Below, piece after piece: positions 1 to 7,600 of a DNA stretch of 64,000 nucleotides. How positions within the stretch are numbered: the first letter of the stretch is position 1; each line of letters opens with the position of its first letter. A model generated the notes under the pieces. It did no database searches. It was not told the DNA's origin and saw only the letters and a program-made list of their open reading frames with translations. Origin of the DNA: Pedobacter frigidisoli (lineage in GTDB: Bacteria > Bacteroidota > Bacteroidia > Sphingobacteriales > Sphingobacteriaceae); contig NZ_SJSN01000014.1 in the NCBI RefSeq assembly GCF_004331675.1, positions 1-64,000 of the forward strand, in the 5' to 3' direction. The translations under genes and the position numbers were made by a program.

Positions 1-1
1 A

Positions 2-220
2 TGGAAGAGTATAACGGGTAGAGCGCGGAATTTAATGAAGATGGGTGTAGTAAAGTCAAGGGCTTATCAGTTGTCTAATACCCGTAAGGGGTACTGTAGG
101 ACTGCAAACAGCCCGACATTACTTACAACCCTCGACAAGAAGTTCTTTATTGGCCTTGGACTAGATGGATTCGCAAATTATTACTATTGGAAAACGACAC
201 ACCAAACGAAGTTATTCTAG
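2..220 (+). CDS. Group II intron reverse transcriptase/maturase, C-terminal end (partial)
   Basis: The reading frame is open from the left edge to a stop at 220, so the 5' part of the gene lies outside the window. The visible ~72 residues match the conserved tail of LtrA-type intron-encoded proteins: a W-x-R/S-I-x-x-R-x-R-N-L block, a short basic segment, then SNTRKGYCRTANSP, a leucine/threonine stretch and a LGLDGFANYYY-like end. In this family the region is the end of the maturase/HNH portion, which helps the intron fold and retrohome. Domain V/VI RNA motifs follow directly, which supports the call. Whether the full protein is intact cannot be judged here. Confidence 0.85.
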   Translation, partial: WKSITGRARNLMKMGVVKSRAYQLSNTRKGYCRTANSPTLLTTLDKKFFIGLGLDGFANYYYWKTTHQTKLF

Positions 221-299
221 CAAACCGCTGTATACCGAACGGTACGTACAGTGGTGTGAGAGGACAGATAGGGAACTAATCCCTATCTTCCTACTCGAT
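221..299 (+). ncRNA. Group II intron 3' end: domains V and VI
   Basis: Directly after the reverse transcriptase stop, 223-255 can fold into a domain-V-like hairpin: TGTATACC pairs with GGTACGTACA through a two-base bulge around a GAAC loop. Next, GATAGGGA (267-274) and TCCCTATC (280-287) form a perfect stem with loop ACTAA, as expected for domain VI. The sequence then ends CCTACTCGAT. An adenine seven bases from the end (293) is a suitable branch point, and the terminal AT fits the AY end of group II introns, putting the 3' splice site after 299. The boundary is inferred from family rules. Confidence 0.75.
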
Positions 300-323
300 G
301 AACAGGATTTAAGGATGAAAGGA

Positions 324-484
324 TTTTTTCCTTCGGGTTGATTACACAGATTAAGGGAGTACACAGATTAGTTTTTCCTCAAGATGGTTTTTCTTTCAGC
401 ATTGATCTTTTTTCCTTCGGGTTGATTACACGGATTAAGGGATGACACTTATTGTTTTTTCCTCAGGATGGTTTTTCTTTCAGC
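324..484. repeat. Two tandem copies of an ~84-bp repeat upstream of pth
   Basis: The stretch CCTTCGGGTTGATTACAC..GATTAAGG followed by TTTTTCCTCA.GATGG and TTTTTCTTTCAGC occurs at about 324-400 and again at 408-484, with a few substitutions. After it comes a pyrimidine-rich run of CTTTAGTCTTT-like units up to the pth promoter. No gene is visible between the intron end (299) and pth (580); this repeat fills most of that gap. Confidence 0.8.
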
Positions 485-566
485 TTTAGTCTTTTACCTT
501 TAATCTTTCCGCTTTAGTCTTTTTGCTTTGGTCTTTAGTCTTTCTTTCAGCTTTACTCTTTTTTTC

Positions 567-574
567 TACATTTG
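567..574 (+). promoter_or_regulatory. Bacteroidetes -7 box (TACATTTG) for pth
   Basis: TACATTTG matches the TAnnTTTG -7 element of Bacteroidetes. It lies five bases before the ATG at 580, so transcription would start about two bases before the start codon. No clear -33 element is visible in the pyrimidine-rich sequence upstream. Confidence 0.6.
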
Positions 575-579
575 CACTC

Positions 580-1140
580 ATGAAATATCTTATAGTTGGC
601 TTAGGGAATATCGGACCAGATTATGCGCATACCAGACATAATATTGGGTTTGATATTGCTGATGAGTTGGTTAAGAATCTAGATGGAAGTTTCGAAAATA
701 TCCGATTGGCTTACTATGCTGAAGTGAGCTTTAAAGGCAGAAAACTTCATGTAATTAAGCCTACAACTTTTATGAACTTGAGCGGTAAGGCGGTTAACTA
801 TTACATGAAAGAACATAAGATAGCGCCAGAAAACGTATTGGTAATTGTTGATGATTTGGCTTTACCATTAGGTAAACTCCGATTAAAACTTCAGGGATCG
901 AGCGCTGGCCATAATGGCTTAAAAAGTATTGAGGAAGTTTGTGGCGGACAAAACTATGCCCGCTTGCGTTTTGGTATTGGGAGCGATTATCCTAAAGGTC
1001 GTCAGGTTGATTTTGTGCTAGGCCTTTTTGATAAAAAGGAGCAATTGGAGCTTCCAGCGTTGATTGACAAAAGCGTTGAACTGATAAAAAGTTATGTTAC
1101 AGTTGGGCCTGCGCATACCATGACGGCTTTTAATAAGTAG
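580..1140 (+). CDS. pth: Peptidyl-tRNA hydrolase
   Basis: This 186-residue protein is the bacterial Pth1 enzyme, which cleaves peptidyl-tRNAs released prematurely from ribosomes and so recycles tRNA in the cytoplasm. The family motifs are present: GLGNIG near the N-terminus, TRHNIGFD with the catalytic histidine, KPTTFMNLSG, VDDLALP with the catalytic aspartate, and SAGHNGLKS. The open frame extends upstream to 523, but that extension is a translation of pyrimidine-rich intergenic sequence. The ATG at 580 gives the normal N-terminus and sits just behind a TACATTTG promoter box. The gene stands alone, facing away from the next one. Confidence 0.97.
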   Translation: MKYLIVGLGNIGPDYAHTRHNIGFDIADELVKNLDGSFENIRLAYYAEVSFKGRKLHVIKPTTFMNLSGKAVNYYMKEHKIAPENVLVIVDDLALPLGKLRLKLQGSSAGHNGLKSIEEVCGGQNYARLRFGIGSDYPKGRQVDFVLGLFDKKEQLELPALIDKSVELIKSYVTVGPAHTMTAFNK

Positions 1141-1303
1141 TTGTAAATGACGATCATTCTAAACCTGATCGTAGCGGCAGCTCCCGATAATTCATCGGGG
1201 CTACAGCGTAGAGCAGGACAATCATTAAAAAAATCTCCTGTCTTTGCTTTTCTAAATATTTTATTCCTTTAATAAATAGTTTAAGCTCGCCCTGACGAAA
1301 TTG

Positions 1304-1334
1304 CAAAAAAAAAGACCACCTTTCGATGATCTTT
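1304..1334 (-). terminator. Rho-independent terminator of the TPR gene
   Basis: On the minus strand, AAAGATCATC and GGTGGTCTTT form a ten-base-pair stem with G-U pairs around a GAAA tetraloop, followed by a run of about ten T. It lies 23 bases past the stop of the TPR gene. Confidence 0.8.
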
Positions 1335-1356
1335 CAATATTATGGTAGTTAAAGAA

Positions 1357-2022
1357 TTATTTAACTTTTCCTTGTGCTCTTGCAATATAAGCATCAATTA
1401 ATTGTGCTTCTGTGCTTTCAGGATATTGAGTTTTGATTTTTGTGTAAGCATCAACTGCTCCGCTAAAGTCGTTAAGGTTTTCGTTAACTAAACCTAATTT
1501 CTTAAGGAACATTGGCGAGGTGAATTTGCTTGCCTTATCTGATGCTTTCTTGTAATAAGTAGCAGCTTGTTTATAATCCTTAAGTTCGCTATAAGCATCG
1601 CCTAATAAGCCTAAAGCCAATGGATCTGCAACTGGGCTGCCCGTAGCGCTATATTTGCTTAAAGATTCTACAGCTTGTTTGTAATCGCCTTTACGTAAAT
1701 AAATACCACCTAAATAAAGGTTTGCTAAGTTTGCCGATTTTGTATTGTCGTATTCTTTTGCAATCTCCTCTAGGCCTGGATAACCACCTTCGCCTTTAAT
1801 TGCTTTGTTAGATAAAGAATCTACTCCAACATATTGCTCTGCTTTGTACATTTTACTAGAGGCTTCTTCGGCACGGCCTTTTAAATATACGCCTTGGTAC
1901 CAAAGATATACTGCAATTAATAATACTACAGCGCCAGCTATGAATAATAAGCTCTTGTTATTTTCCTGTAAAAATGAACCTTTTTTAATTGGTTGAATTG
2001 TCTGATTATCTGTTGTAGACAT
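1357..2022 (-). CDS. Membrane-anchored tetratricopeptide repeat protein (YfgM-like)
   Basis: The 221-residue protein has a short polar N-terminus, one transmembrane segment at about residues 26-44 (LLFIAGAVVLLIAVYLW), then a soluble part with several TPR units (for example ANLYLGGIYLRKGDYKQAVESL and LALGLLGDAYSELKDYKQAATYY). This architecture resembles YfgM-type proteins, in which an anchored TPR domain faces the periplasm and contacts the translocon or chaperones. That role is inferred; the sequence shows only an anchored TPR scaffold. It is transcribed alone and ends at a strong terminator. ATG at 2022 is the natural start because the hydrophobic anchor follows it. Confidence 0.8.
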   Translation of the reverse strand: MSTTDNQTIQPIKKGSFLQENNKSLLFIAGAVVLLIAVYLWYQGVYLKGRAEEASSKMYKAEQYVGVDSLSNKAIKGEGGYPGLEEIAKEYDNTKSANLANLYLGGIYLRKGDYKQAVESLSKYSATGSPVADPLALGLLGDAYSELKDYKQAATYYKKASDKASKFTSPMFLKKLGLVNENLNDFSGAVDAYTKIKTQYPESTEAQLIDAYIARAQGKVK

Positions 2023-2144
2023 GTTTGTTTAAAAAATTTAAGATTGCAAAAATACATTTTTCAATCAAAGTATCAATCTTTATTTTGAAGTATTTGATTA
2101 AACAATAGTTATTTAGCTGCAGAATTAAGAATATGTGCTTTATT

Positions 2145-2552
2145 TTAGCGGAGTAGGCTTATTAAGGTGTTAAACCAAGTTTGGTTATCACTAAAAATGC
2201 CAGTGTGGTTAATTACAAGATAAATGGTTTGGCTTTCTGAACGGCCTACCGCAGAGCGAATGCGGATGGGTTGCCAAAAAGCGCCGAGGTTTTTTGCTGA
2301 AGATGCAGGGAATAATTCATCGAATCCCATGTACACTTCTTCTATCTTTGATAATGGGAGTTCTAATTTTTCATCACCTGTGATGAATAAGCCGTTTGAA
2401 GCCAACAAGATATTGCCCTCATGATTGTGGATTGGCTTTAAAAAAGAGAATAATCCTGCGATTTTCTTAATCCAGCTTGGGCTTTTATCTTCGGTAAGTT
2501 CATGATCGTAAGACCAAAGAACATTACCCTCTAACATTTTTTGTGCAACCAT
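2145..2552 (-). CDS. Conserved hypothetical protein, 135 aa
   Basis: The protein is mainly beta-strand-like, with no signal peptide or membrane segment. It contains GNILLASNGLFITGDEKLELPLSKIEEVYMGFDELFP and a later IRIRSAVGR..TIYLVINH stretch. The alternation of strands with 'level versus threshold' residues is reminiscent of PH-like folds, but no family can be named. The longer open frame begins with TTG at 2579; the ATG at 2552, preceded by an AAGGAAAAT stretch, is the likelier start. It is divergent from recF, with which it shares a ~105-bp promoter region. Confidence 0.65.
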   Translation of the reverse strand: MVAQKMLEGNVLWSYDHELTEDKSPSWIKKIAGLFSFLKPIHNHEGNILLASNGLFITGDEKLELPLSKIEEVYMGFDELFPASSAKNLGAFWQPIRIRSAVGRSESQTIYLVINHTGIFSDNQTWFNTLISLLR

Positions 2553-2639
2553 GTAATTTTCCTTGCTATGAATGTACAATTTTTTTATCCCTTATCAACC
2601 TTTATTTTAAACATTGGTTATTTAGAGGGTAAAAAACGG

Positions 2640-2647
2640 TAAATTTG
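2640..2647 (+). promoter_or_regulatory. -7 box (TAAATTTG) for recF
   Basis: TAAATTTG fits TAnnTTTG and lies ten bases before the recF ATG at 2658, giving a leader of roughly seven bases. Confidence 0.5.
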
Positions 2648-2657
2648 TGACATATTT

Positions 2658-3761
2658 ATGTGGTTAAAGAATATTACCCTTCTAAATTTTAAGAATTATA
2701 CCGATGCCAATATCCCATTTTCGGAGACAGTAAATGTTTTTACCGGAAATAATGGTTCTGGAAAAACGAATATGCTCGATGCTATTCATTACCTGTGCCT
2801 CTGTAAAAGCTACTTCAATCCGATAGATGGTCAACAGATCAAAATGGGAGAAGAGGTTTTTATGATTCAAGGTGATTTCGATCGAAACCACAAAAATGAA
2901 AAGATCAGCTGTGGCGTAAAACGTAATCAGAAAAAGCAGTTTAAACGGAACAAAAAGGAATACGATAAGCTCGCCGATCACATTGGCCTTTTCCCGGTGG
3001 TAATGGTTTCGCCGTATGATGTTAACCTGATTATGGAAGGGAGTGAGGAACGGAGGAAATTTATTGATAACGTAATTTCGCAAACCGATTCGCATTATCT
3101 TGATCAACTGATTACCTACAATCGGATACTTTTGAATAGAAATGCTTTTCTAAAACAGATTACCATCACCAAGAGATACGACCCAACATTATTGGAGATT
3201 TTGGATGAACAATTGATTATGGCTGGCAATAAGATCTTTGCCATTCGTAAAGCTTTTATGGATGAGTTTATACCGCTGTTTAACCAATATTATACCTACC
3301 TTACCGAAAACAAGGAAACTGTTGAGCTGAATTATCAGTCACAATTGAATGAAACTTCTTTTCATGAGCTGCTTAAAAAATCGGTGGAAAAGGATCGCGT
3401 TTTAGAGCGCACCACTACTGGCATACATAAAGATGAATTGGCGTTTGTGATCAGTGAAATGCCACTGAAGAAGTTCGGTTCTCAAGGTCAGCAGAAATCT
3501 TTTTTAATTGCACTAAAGCTTGCACAATATGCTTATTTAGCAAAAAATAAAGGTTTTAAACCCTTGCTTTTGTTAGATGATATTTTCGATAAACTAGATG
3601 ATAACCGCGTTCAAAAGTTAATGCAGATGGTTTCCCACCATGATTTTGGGCAAATATTTATTACAGATACAGGAATAGAAAGGGTAAAATCAATTTTTGA
3701 AAAAATAAAAGTTGAGGTAACTTTATTCGAAGTAGAAGAAGGACAGATAAAAAATGCGTAA
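2658..3761 (+). CDS. recF: DNA replication/repair protein RecF
   Basis: This 367-residue SMC-like ATPase binds gapped DNA and, with RecO and RecR, loads RecA in gap repair and fork restart. The Walker A motif GNNGSGKTN is at about residues 30-38, the ABC-type signature region FGSQGQQKSFLIALKLAQ near residue 275, and Walker B LLLLDDIFDKLD near residue 300. The length is normal for the family. The last eight bases overlap the next gene, so the two are probably translationally coupled. Its -7 box sits ten bases upstream. Confidence 0.96.
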   Translation: MWLKNITLLNFKNYTDANIPFSETVNVFTGNNGSGKTNMLDAIHYLCLCKSYFNPIDGQQIKMGEEVFMIQGDFDRNHKNEKISCGVKRNQKKQFKRNKKEYDKLADHIGLFPVVMVSPYDVNLIMEGSEERRKFIDNVISQTDSHYLDQLITYNRILLNRNAFLKQITITKRYDPTLLEILDEQLIMAGNKIFAIRKAFMDEFIPLFNQYYTYLTENKETVELNYQSQLNETSFHELLKKSVEKDRVLERTTTGIHKDELAFVISEMPLKKFGSQGQQKSFLIALKLAQYAYLAKNKGFKPLLLLDDIFDKLDDNRVQKLMQMVSHHDFGQIFITDTGIERVKSIFEKIKVEVTLFEVEEGQIKNA

Positions 3762-4044
3762 GCCCAATGATTTAACCATGAAAGAGGCCGTTAGCAAAAT
3801 GCTAGATGTGTATCGTTTACGCCGCAAGTTCGACGAAACTTCCATTTTGGCGGTATGGCCAGAAATTATGGGTACGGCTATTGCCAATAGAACTACCCAA
3901 ATTTATATCAAGGATAAAAAGCTCTTTATCAGAATTGAATCTTCTGTAATTAAGAACGAATTGGTTATGGTTCGCCAAGGTATTATACAGAAACTGAACG
4001 AACACGCCGGGAGTGAGGTAATTAACGAAATGGTGTTTTTGTAG
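3754..4044 (+). CDS. DUF721 / DciA-like protein
   Basis: This 96-residue protein belongs to the DUF721 family, whose better-studied member DciA interacts with the replicative helicase DnaB and supports its loading. The family pattern is visible: an N-terminal helix with MLDVYRLRRKF, then ILAVWPEIMGTAIANRT, a beta segment KKLFIRIESSVIKNELVMVRQGII and a final GSEVINEMVFL. The start codon lies inside the end of recF (8-bp overlap), making a two-gene operon of replication functions. The helicase-loading role is inferred from DciA; the Bacteroidetes members are shorter. Confidence 0.85.
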   Translation: MRKPNDLTMKEAVSKMLDVYRLRRKFDETSILAVWPEIMGTAIANRTTQIYIKDKKLFIRIESSVIKNELVMVRQGIIQKLNEHAGSEVINEMVFL

Positions 4045-4167
4045 AGATTTTACCTTTTAACCTAAGTTCGGCTATAAACTTTTGCAAATTAATTATTTGG
4101 GCGTTTATTGATAAGTTTCTATTTTTTTGGCATCAATGAGCTCTGCAAAGCTTCGGTTTAACACGCT

Positions 4168-4213
4168 GTCCGCTGTATCCCCGATGAAAAATCGGGGGAT
4201 GCCGCTTCAATCG
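4168..4213. repeat. Dispersed palindromic repeat, family R1 (copy a)
   Basis: Conserved arms GTCCGCTGTAT and GGATGCCGCTTCAAT flank a variable hairpin, here CCCCGAT-gaaaa-ATCGGGG. Related copies are near 30.9, 34.85 and 51.85 kb. The gap 4045-4279 holds no gene. Confidence 0.7.
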
Positions 4214-4279
4214 TTAACGCTAGCAAATCTTAAAAAATATTATCAATAACCATCATTTGTATAGCTCACGTTTTAAAAT

Positions 4280-4783
4280 CTAAAACTCATACATATTATT
4301 TCCCCGCAAGTTCTCAATTGCAATAATTGCATTTTCCTCCAAAGCCTGGCGACTAAGCGATTCTCTTTCCATTTGCGCAGACTTAAAGCCGTATAAATTA
4401 AAAAATGTTTGTGTGTGAGTGTTATACTTGCTTAAAAAATCTGTTAACGATAATACATCAGCATCGAAACCTTCATTTTCGAGGTTAATCTGACAGGAGC
4501 TTTTGTAAGACATTAAAATTTCGCCATCATCTGTTTCCATGCCATTAACTTGAACGCTCCACTTATTTGGATCATCTGTAGGGATTATGGTATCGGTCCA
4601 TTCGATTCCGCCAACACTAATAAGTATTTCGAAGGTGACAATCATTGTCTTTACTGAATCGACTATAATACATTCAAACCCAAATCCAGATTCATAACTA
4701 TTTCCATTAAGGCTTTCTGCTACATGTTCCTCATTGAAAATGTATTCATTTACAGTAATCGGCTGTACGTTAAATATTTTCAT
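4280..4783 (-). CDS. Hypothetical protein, 167 aa
   Basis: No known family is recognised. The protein is acidic and strand-rich at its N-terminus (MKIFNVQPITVNEYIFNEEH), carries a middle segment TFEILISVGGIEWTDTIIPTDDP, and ends in a helical stretch with ERESLSRQALEENAIIAIENLRG. There is no signal peptide or membrane segment, so it is presumably cytoplasmic. The open frame reaches back to 4852, but the ATG at 4783 is preferred because the upstream part reads through AT-rich promoter-like sequence. It is followed by an R1 repeat. Confidence 0.6.
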   Translation of the reverse strand: MKIFNVQPITVNEYIFNEEHVAESLNGNSYESGFGFECIIVDSVKTMIVTFEILISVGGIEWTDTIIPTDDPNKWSVQVNGMETDDGEILMSYKSSCQINLENEGFDADVLSLTDFLSKYNTHTQTFFNLYGFKSAQMERESLSRQALEENAIIAIENLRGNNMYEF

Positions 4784-4875
4784 CTTTACAATAATATAAA
4801 AAAGGCTGATAAAATTTAATTTACCAACCTTTTTTATGGATTTGGGGTTCAAGACTTACGACTCGAAACTCCAAT

Positions 4876-5052
4876 CTAACTTCTTCCTCCTCCAAATATT
4901 TTGGAAAGAATCCAGATAAGTAGTGCAACAACTATTACAACTACTATAACGCCAGACCAAACGCCGGCTTTAAATATACCTCCGATCAGTTCACAACTGC
5001 TTAAGGTAGTGCATAAAAATGCAATTAATGCTATTGGAAATACTTTTTTCAT
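4876..5052 (-). CDS. Small membrane lipoprotein, 58 aa
   Basis: A 59-codon frame on the minus strand starts with ATG at 5052 and ends with TAG at 4876. The N-terminus MKKVFPIALIAFL leads to a lipobox-like TLSSC (Cys20). After it come a short ELIGGIFKAGVW segment, a strong transmembrane stretch (about residues 34-50, rich in valine, isoleucine and leucine) and a glycine-rich tail IFGGGRS. The pattern of a lipobox followed by a single helix is common among short uncharacterised Bacteroidetes proteins. It lies downstream of the FKBP gene in the same direction, 58 bp away, and could be co-transcribed. Function unknown. Confidence 0.7.
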   Translation of the reverse strand: MKKVFPIALIAFLCTTLSSCELIGGIFKAGVWSGVIVVVIVVALLIWILSKIFGGGRS

Positions 5053-5110
5053 ATTGATGCTAATTTCTAATAAGCTAACATCGAATACGGAAGAAAGTTT
5101 TAGGAAAACC

Positions 5111-5881
5111 TTATTTACCGTTAACCTTTAACAATTCTACTTCAAAAATTAATGCGCTGTATGGTGGGATATCGGCACCAGCACCACGTTCGCCATAAGC
5201 TAAGTTATAAGGAATGAAGAACTTGTATTTTGAGCCAGCAGGCATGAGTTGTAAGCCTTCTGTCCAGCCAGCAATTACCCTGTTTAATGGAAAGCTAATT
5301 GGCTCACCTCTATCGTAAGAGCTATCGAATTGTTTTCCATTTAATAATGTTCCTTTATAATGAACCAAAACTGAATCTGTAGCTAAAGGCTTAACACCTG
5401 TTCCAGCATTTAAAACCTCATATTGTAATCCGCTAGGCGTGGTTTGAACGCCAGCACGTTTTCTGTTTTCTTCTAGAAAACTTTGTCCTTCTTTTATCAT
5501 GGGTGCATATTTAATTTTATTTGCCTCAGTTTCTGCCTGATTCTTTACGAACGATGCCTTACTTATTGCTTCGTTGATGCATTGCTGTGCTTGTTGTTGG
5601 GTTAATACCGCTTTTCCACCAGTAAAGGAATCCTTTAATCCCTTTAATAAAACTTCGTAGTTAAGCGTTGATAAGCCAGTTGATTTCAAGCCCGTACCAA
5701 TTGATGTACCAAATGCATAACTGGTAGAATCTAAGCTCGATTTTAAACTTACTGGAACTGCTGTTTTTATAGCGGTTACTGTCGTTTTTTTCGCAATTGG
5801 CTTTTTAGCTGCAGGCTTTGTTTGTGCGTAAGATGTTAAGGCGGTACCGGAAATAAATACCGCTATGAAAATTCTTTTCAT
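5111..5881 (-). CDS. Periplasmic FKBP-type peptidyl-prolyl isomerase (FkpA/Mip-like)
   Basis: The 256-residue protein starts with a signal peptide (MKRIFIAVFISGTALTSYAQ) and a lysine/alanine-rich linker. An FkpA-type N-terminal dimerisation region follows (SYAFGTSIGTGLKSTGL..., with the glutamine-rich VLTQQQAQQCI), and then a C-terminal FKBP domain from about residue 150. FKBP landmarks are VLVHYKGTLLNGKQFDSSYDRG, the VIAGWTEGLQLM core and the YNLAYGERG loop. It should catalyse proline isomerisation and act as a chaperone in the periplasm. Length and order match the family. Minus-strand neighbours are a small lipoprotein downstream and ndk upstream. Confidence 0.92.
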   Translation of the reverse strand: MKRIFIAVFISGTALTSYAQTKPAAKKPIAKKTTVTAIKTAVPVSLKSSLDSTSYAFGTSIGTGLKSTGLSTLNYEVLLKGLKDSFTGGKAVLTQQQAQQCINEAISKASFVKNQAETEANKIKYAPMIKEGQSFLEENRKRAGVQTTPSGLQYEVLNAGTGVKPLATDSVLVHYKGTLLNGKQFDSSYDRGEPISFPLNRVIAGWTEGLQLMPAGSKYKFFIPYNLAYGERGAGADIPPYSALIFEVELLKVNGK

Positions 5882-5960
5882 TTGTGTGCTATTGTAATTA
5901 GTGCTAACGATTAATAGGATGGAATATTTTTAAGCTCGAAAGATACAAAACTTATAAAAC

Positions 5961-5987
5961 AATAAAACCCCGAATATTCGAGGTTTT
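5961..5987 (-). terminator. Hairpin terminator after ndk
   Basis: On the minus strand AAAACCTCGAA pairs with TTCGGGGTTTT, followed by TATTG. The stem is good but the T-run is short. It lies 24 bases past the ndk stop. Confidence 0.6.
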
Positions 5988-6010
5988 AAGAAATAACTTA
6001 TTGCTTAGAA

Positions 6011-6430
6011 CTAGAAACGTTCATCTGCCTTGAAAAAGAAGTTTCCTTCAATTTCTGCGTTCTCATCAGAATCTGAACCATGTACCGCATTTGCATCGAT
6101 AGATTTTGCATATTTCTGACGGATTGTTCCTTCTGCAGCTTCAGCTGGGTTAGTAGCACCGATTAATTTTCTGAAATCTTCAATTGCATTGTCTTTTTCC
6201 AAAATAGCTGCAATGATTGGTCCTGAAGACATGAAGTTAACTAAATCCTTGTAGAAAGGACGTTCAGCGTGTACCGCATAAAACTGACCAGCAGTTTCTT
6301 CAGTTAGCTTGGTATATTTTAATGCAACGATTTTGAAGCCTGCATTGGTAATGTCGTTTATGATCGATCCAATATGGCCGTTTGCAACTCCATCCGGCTT
6401 GATCATTGTAAAAGTTCTGTTAGTGCTCAT
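6011..6430 (-). CDS. ndk: Nucleoside diphosphate kinase
   Basis: This 139-residue enzyme moves the gamma-phosphate of ATP to nucleoside diphosphates through a phosphohistidine. The N-terminal TFTMIKPDGV, the HAERPFYKDLV segment, GATNPAEAAEGTIRQKY and the active-site block NAVHGSDSDENA, with the catalytic histidine, are all present. The frame extends five codons upstream to a TTG; the ATG at 6430 gives the usual MSTNRTFTMIKPDG start. A TATTTTTG box 24 bases upstream serves as promoter, divergent from the DHH phosphoesterase. Confidence 0.97.
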   Translation of the reverse strand: MSTNRTFTMIKPDGVANGHIGSIINDITNAGFKIVALKYTKLTEETAGQFYAVHAERPFYKDLVNFMSSGPIIAAILEKDNAIEDFRKLIGATNPAEAAEGTIRQKYAKSIDANAVHGSDSDENAEIEGNFFFKADERF

Positions 6431-6453
6431 TGTGTTTGTTATCAAATTTTCTG

Positions 6454-6461
6454 CAAAAATA
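6454..6461 (-). promoter_or_regulatory. -7 box (TATTTTTG) for ndk
   Basis: On the minus strand TATTTTTG matches TAnnTTTG and lies 23 bases before the ndk ATG. A divergent box for the next gene is 65 bases away. Confidence 0.5.
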
Positions 6462-6525
6462 CGTTTTAATTGATGAATATTAAAAGGATAACGTTAAATA
6501 CGCAACATTAATATTTATTTTTACT

Positions 6526-6533
6526 TAGCTTTG
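6526..6533 (+). promoter_or_regulatory. -7 box (TAGCTTTG) for the DHH phosphoesterase
   Basis: TAGCTTTG fits TAnnTTTG and ends 13 bases before the ATG at 6547, implying a leader of about ten bases. Confidence 0.5.
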
Positions 6534-6546
6534 CAGCGCAAAAATT

Positions 6547-7557
6547 ATGTTGACACTAACTGACTTAAAATCCCTATTGGCTACGCCACAACGAATTGTG
6601 ATCACTACGCATCATAAACCTGATGGCGATGCGATGGGTTCATCTTTAGGTTTATATGGATATTTAATTCAAAAAGGCCACCATGTTAGGGTAATTACGC
6701 CAACTGATTATCCAACTTTTTTGCATTGGATGCCCAATAACTCAGATGTAATCATTTTTACTGAAGCACAAGAAGAGGCAGCTAAATTAGTTGATGAAGC
6801 TGCAATAATCTTCTGTTTGGATTTTAATACCTTAAGTCGCATTAACGAATTAGGGGAATTGGTTCGAGCTGCAAAAGCCAAAAAAGTAATGATTGATCAT
6901 CACTTAGAGCCTGAAGATTTTGATGATTATCGCCATTGGGATATTAATGCTTGTGCAGCGGCTCAATTGGTTTATGATTTTATTGTCAATCAGTTAGAGG
7001 ATGGCGAAACCATTAATAAGGATGTTGCCGCTTGTTTATACACCGGTATTATGACGGATTCTGGATCTTTCCGTTTTCCATCGGCAAACTCAGAAGTTTA
7101 TCGTATAGCTGCAAACTTAATCGATTTAGGTGCCGATCATTCTAAAATTCACCAATTGGTTTATGATAATGCAAGTGAGAACCGTTTACGTTTTTTAGGT
7201 TATTGCCTATCGAACAAACTAGAAGTTTTAAGGGATTACAATACCGCAATTATAGCCGTTACAAAAGATGAGTTGGCACAATACCACAGTGCAACAGGAG
7301 ATACTGAAGGGGTTGTAAATTATGCACTTTCCATCAATGGAATAAAATTAGCTGCACTTATTGTAGAACGCTCTGACAAGGTTAAGTTATCGGTTAGATC
7401 AACTGGCGACTTTCCTGCGAATGAAATTTGTAAGAAATATTTCAACGGCGGCGGACATAGAAATGCTGCAGGTGGTGCAGCAGAGAAACCATTGGCAGAT
7501 GTGGTAGCCGAATTTAAATCTATTTTAGAGGAATATAAAGAACAATTACTCGCCTAG
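6547..7557 (+). CDS. DHH/DHHA1 phosphoesterase, NrnA-type oligoribonuclease/pAp phosphatase
   Basis: The 336-residue protein has the bipartite DHH-DHHA1 architecture of NrnA, which degrades nanoRNAs and dephosphorylates 3'-phosphoadenosine 5'-phosphate in the cytoplasm. Metal-binding motifs are visible: THHKPDGDAMGSS (motif I), FCLDFNT (II), MIDHHLEP (the DHH motif) and YTGIMTDSGSF (IV). The C-terminal DHHA1 domain ends with the substrate-binding loop FNGGGHRNAAGG. Length matches the family. It lies just upstream of two FKBP lipoprotein genes; 43 bp separate it from the first, so read-through is likely. Confidence 0.92.
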   Translation: MLTLTDLKSLLATPQRIVITTHHKPDGDAMGSSLGLYGYLIQKGHHVRVITPTDYPTFLHWMPNNSDVIIFTEAQEEAAKLVDEAAIIFCLDFNTLSRINELGELVRAAKAKKVMIDHHLEPEDFDDYRHWDINACAAAQLVYDFIVNQLEDGETINKDVAACLYTGIMTDSGSFRFPSANSEVYRIAANLIDLGADHSKIHQLVYDNASENRLRFLGYCLSNKLEVLRDYNTAIIAVTKDELAQYHSATGDTEGVVNYALSINGIKLAALIVERSDKVKLSVRSTGDFPANEICKKYFNGGGHRNAAGGAAEKPLADVVAEFKSILEEYKEQLLA

Positions 7558-7600
7558 TAGGCAAAAACATAAATAAAACTTAAAAAGTCAAATAAATTAA

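Noticed and set aside
324..484. CRISPR-like tandem repeat
   Set aside because: Only two long adjacent copies without unique spacers.
4901..5131. 76-codon plus-strand frame
   Set aside because: It is the shadow of the small minus-strand lipoprotein gene at 4876-5052, which has a signal and helix.
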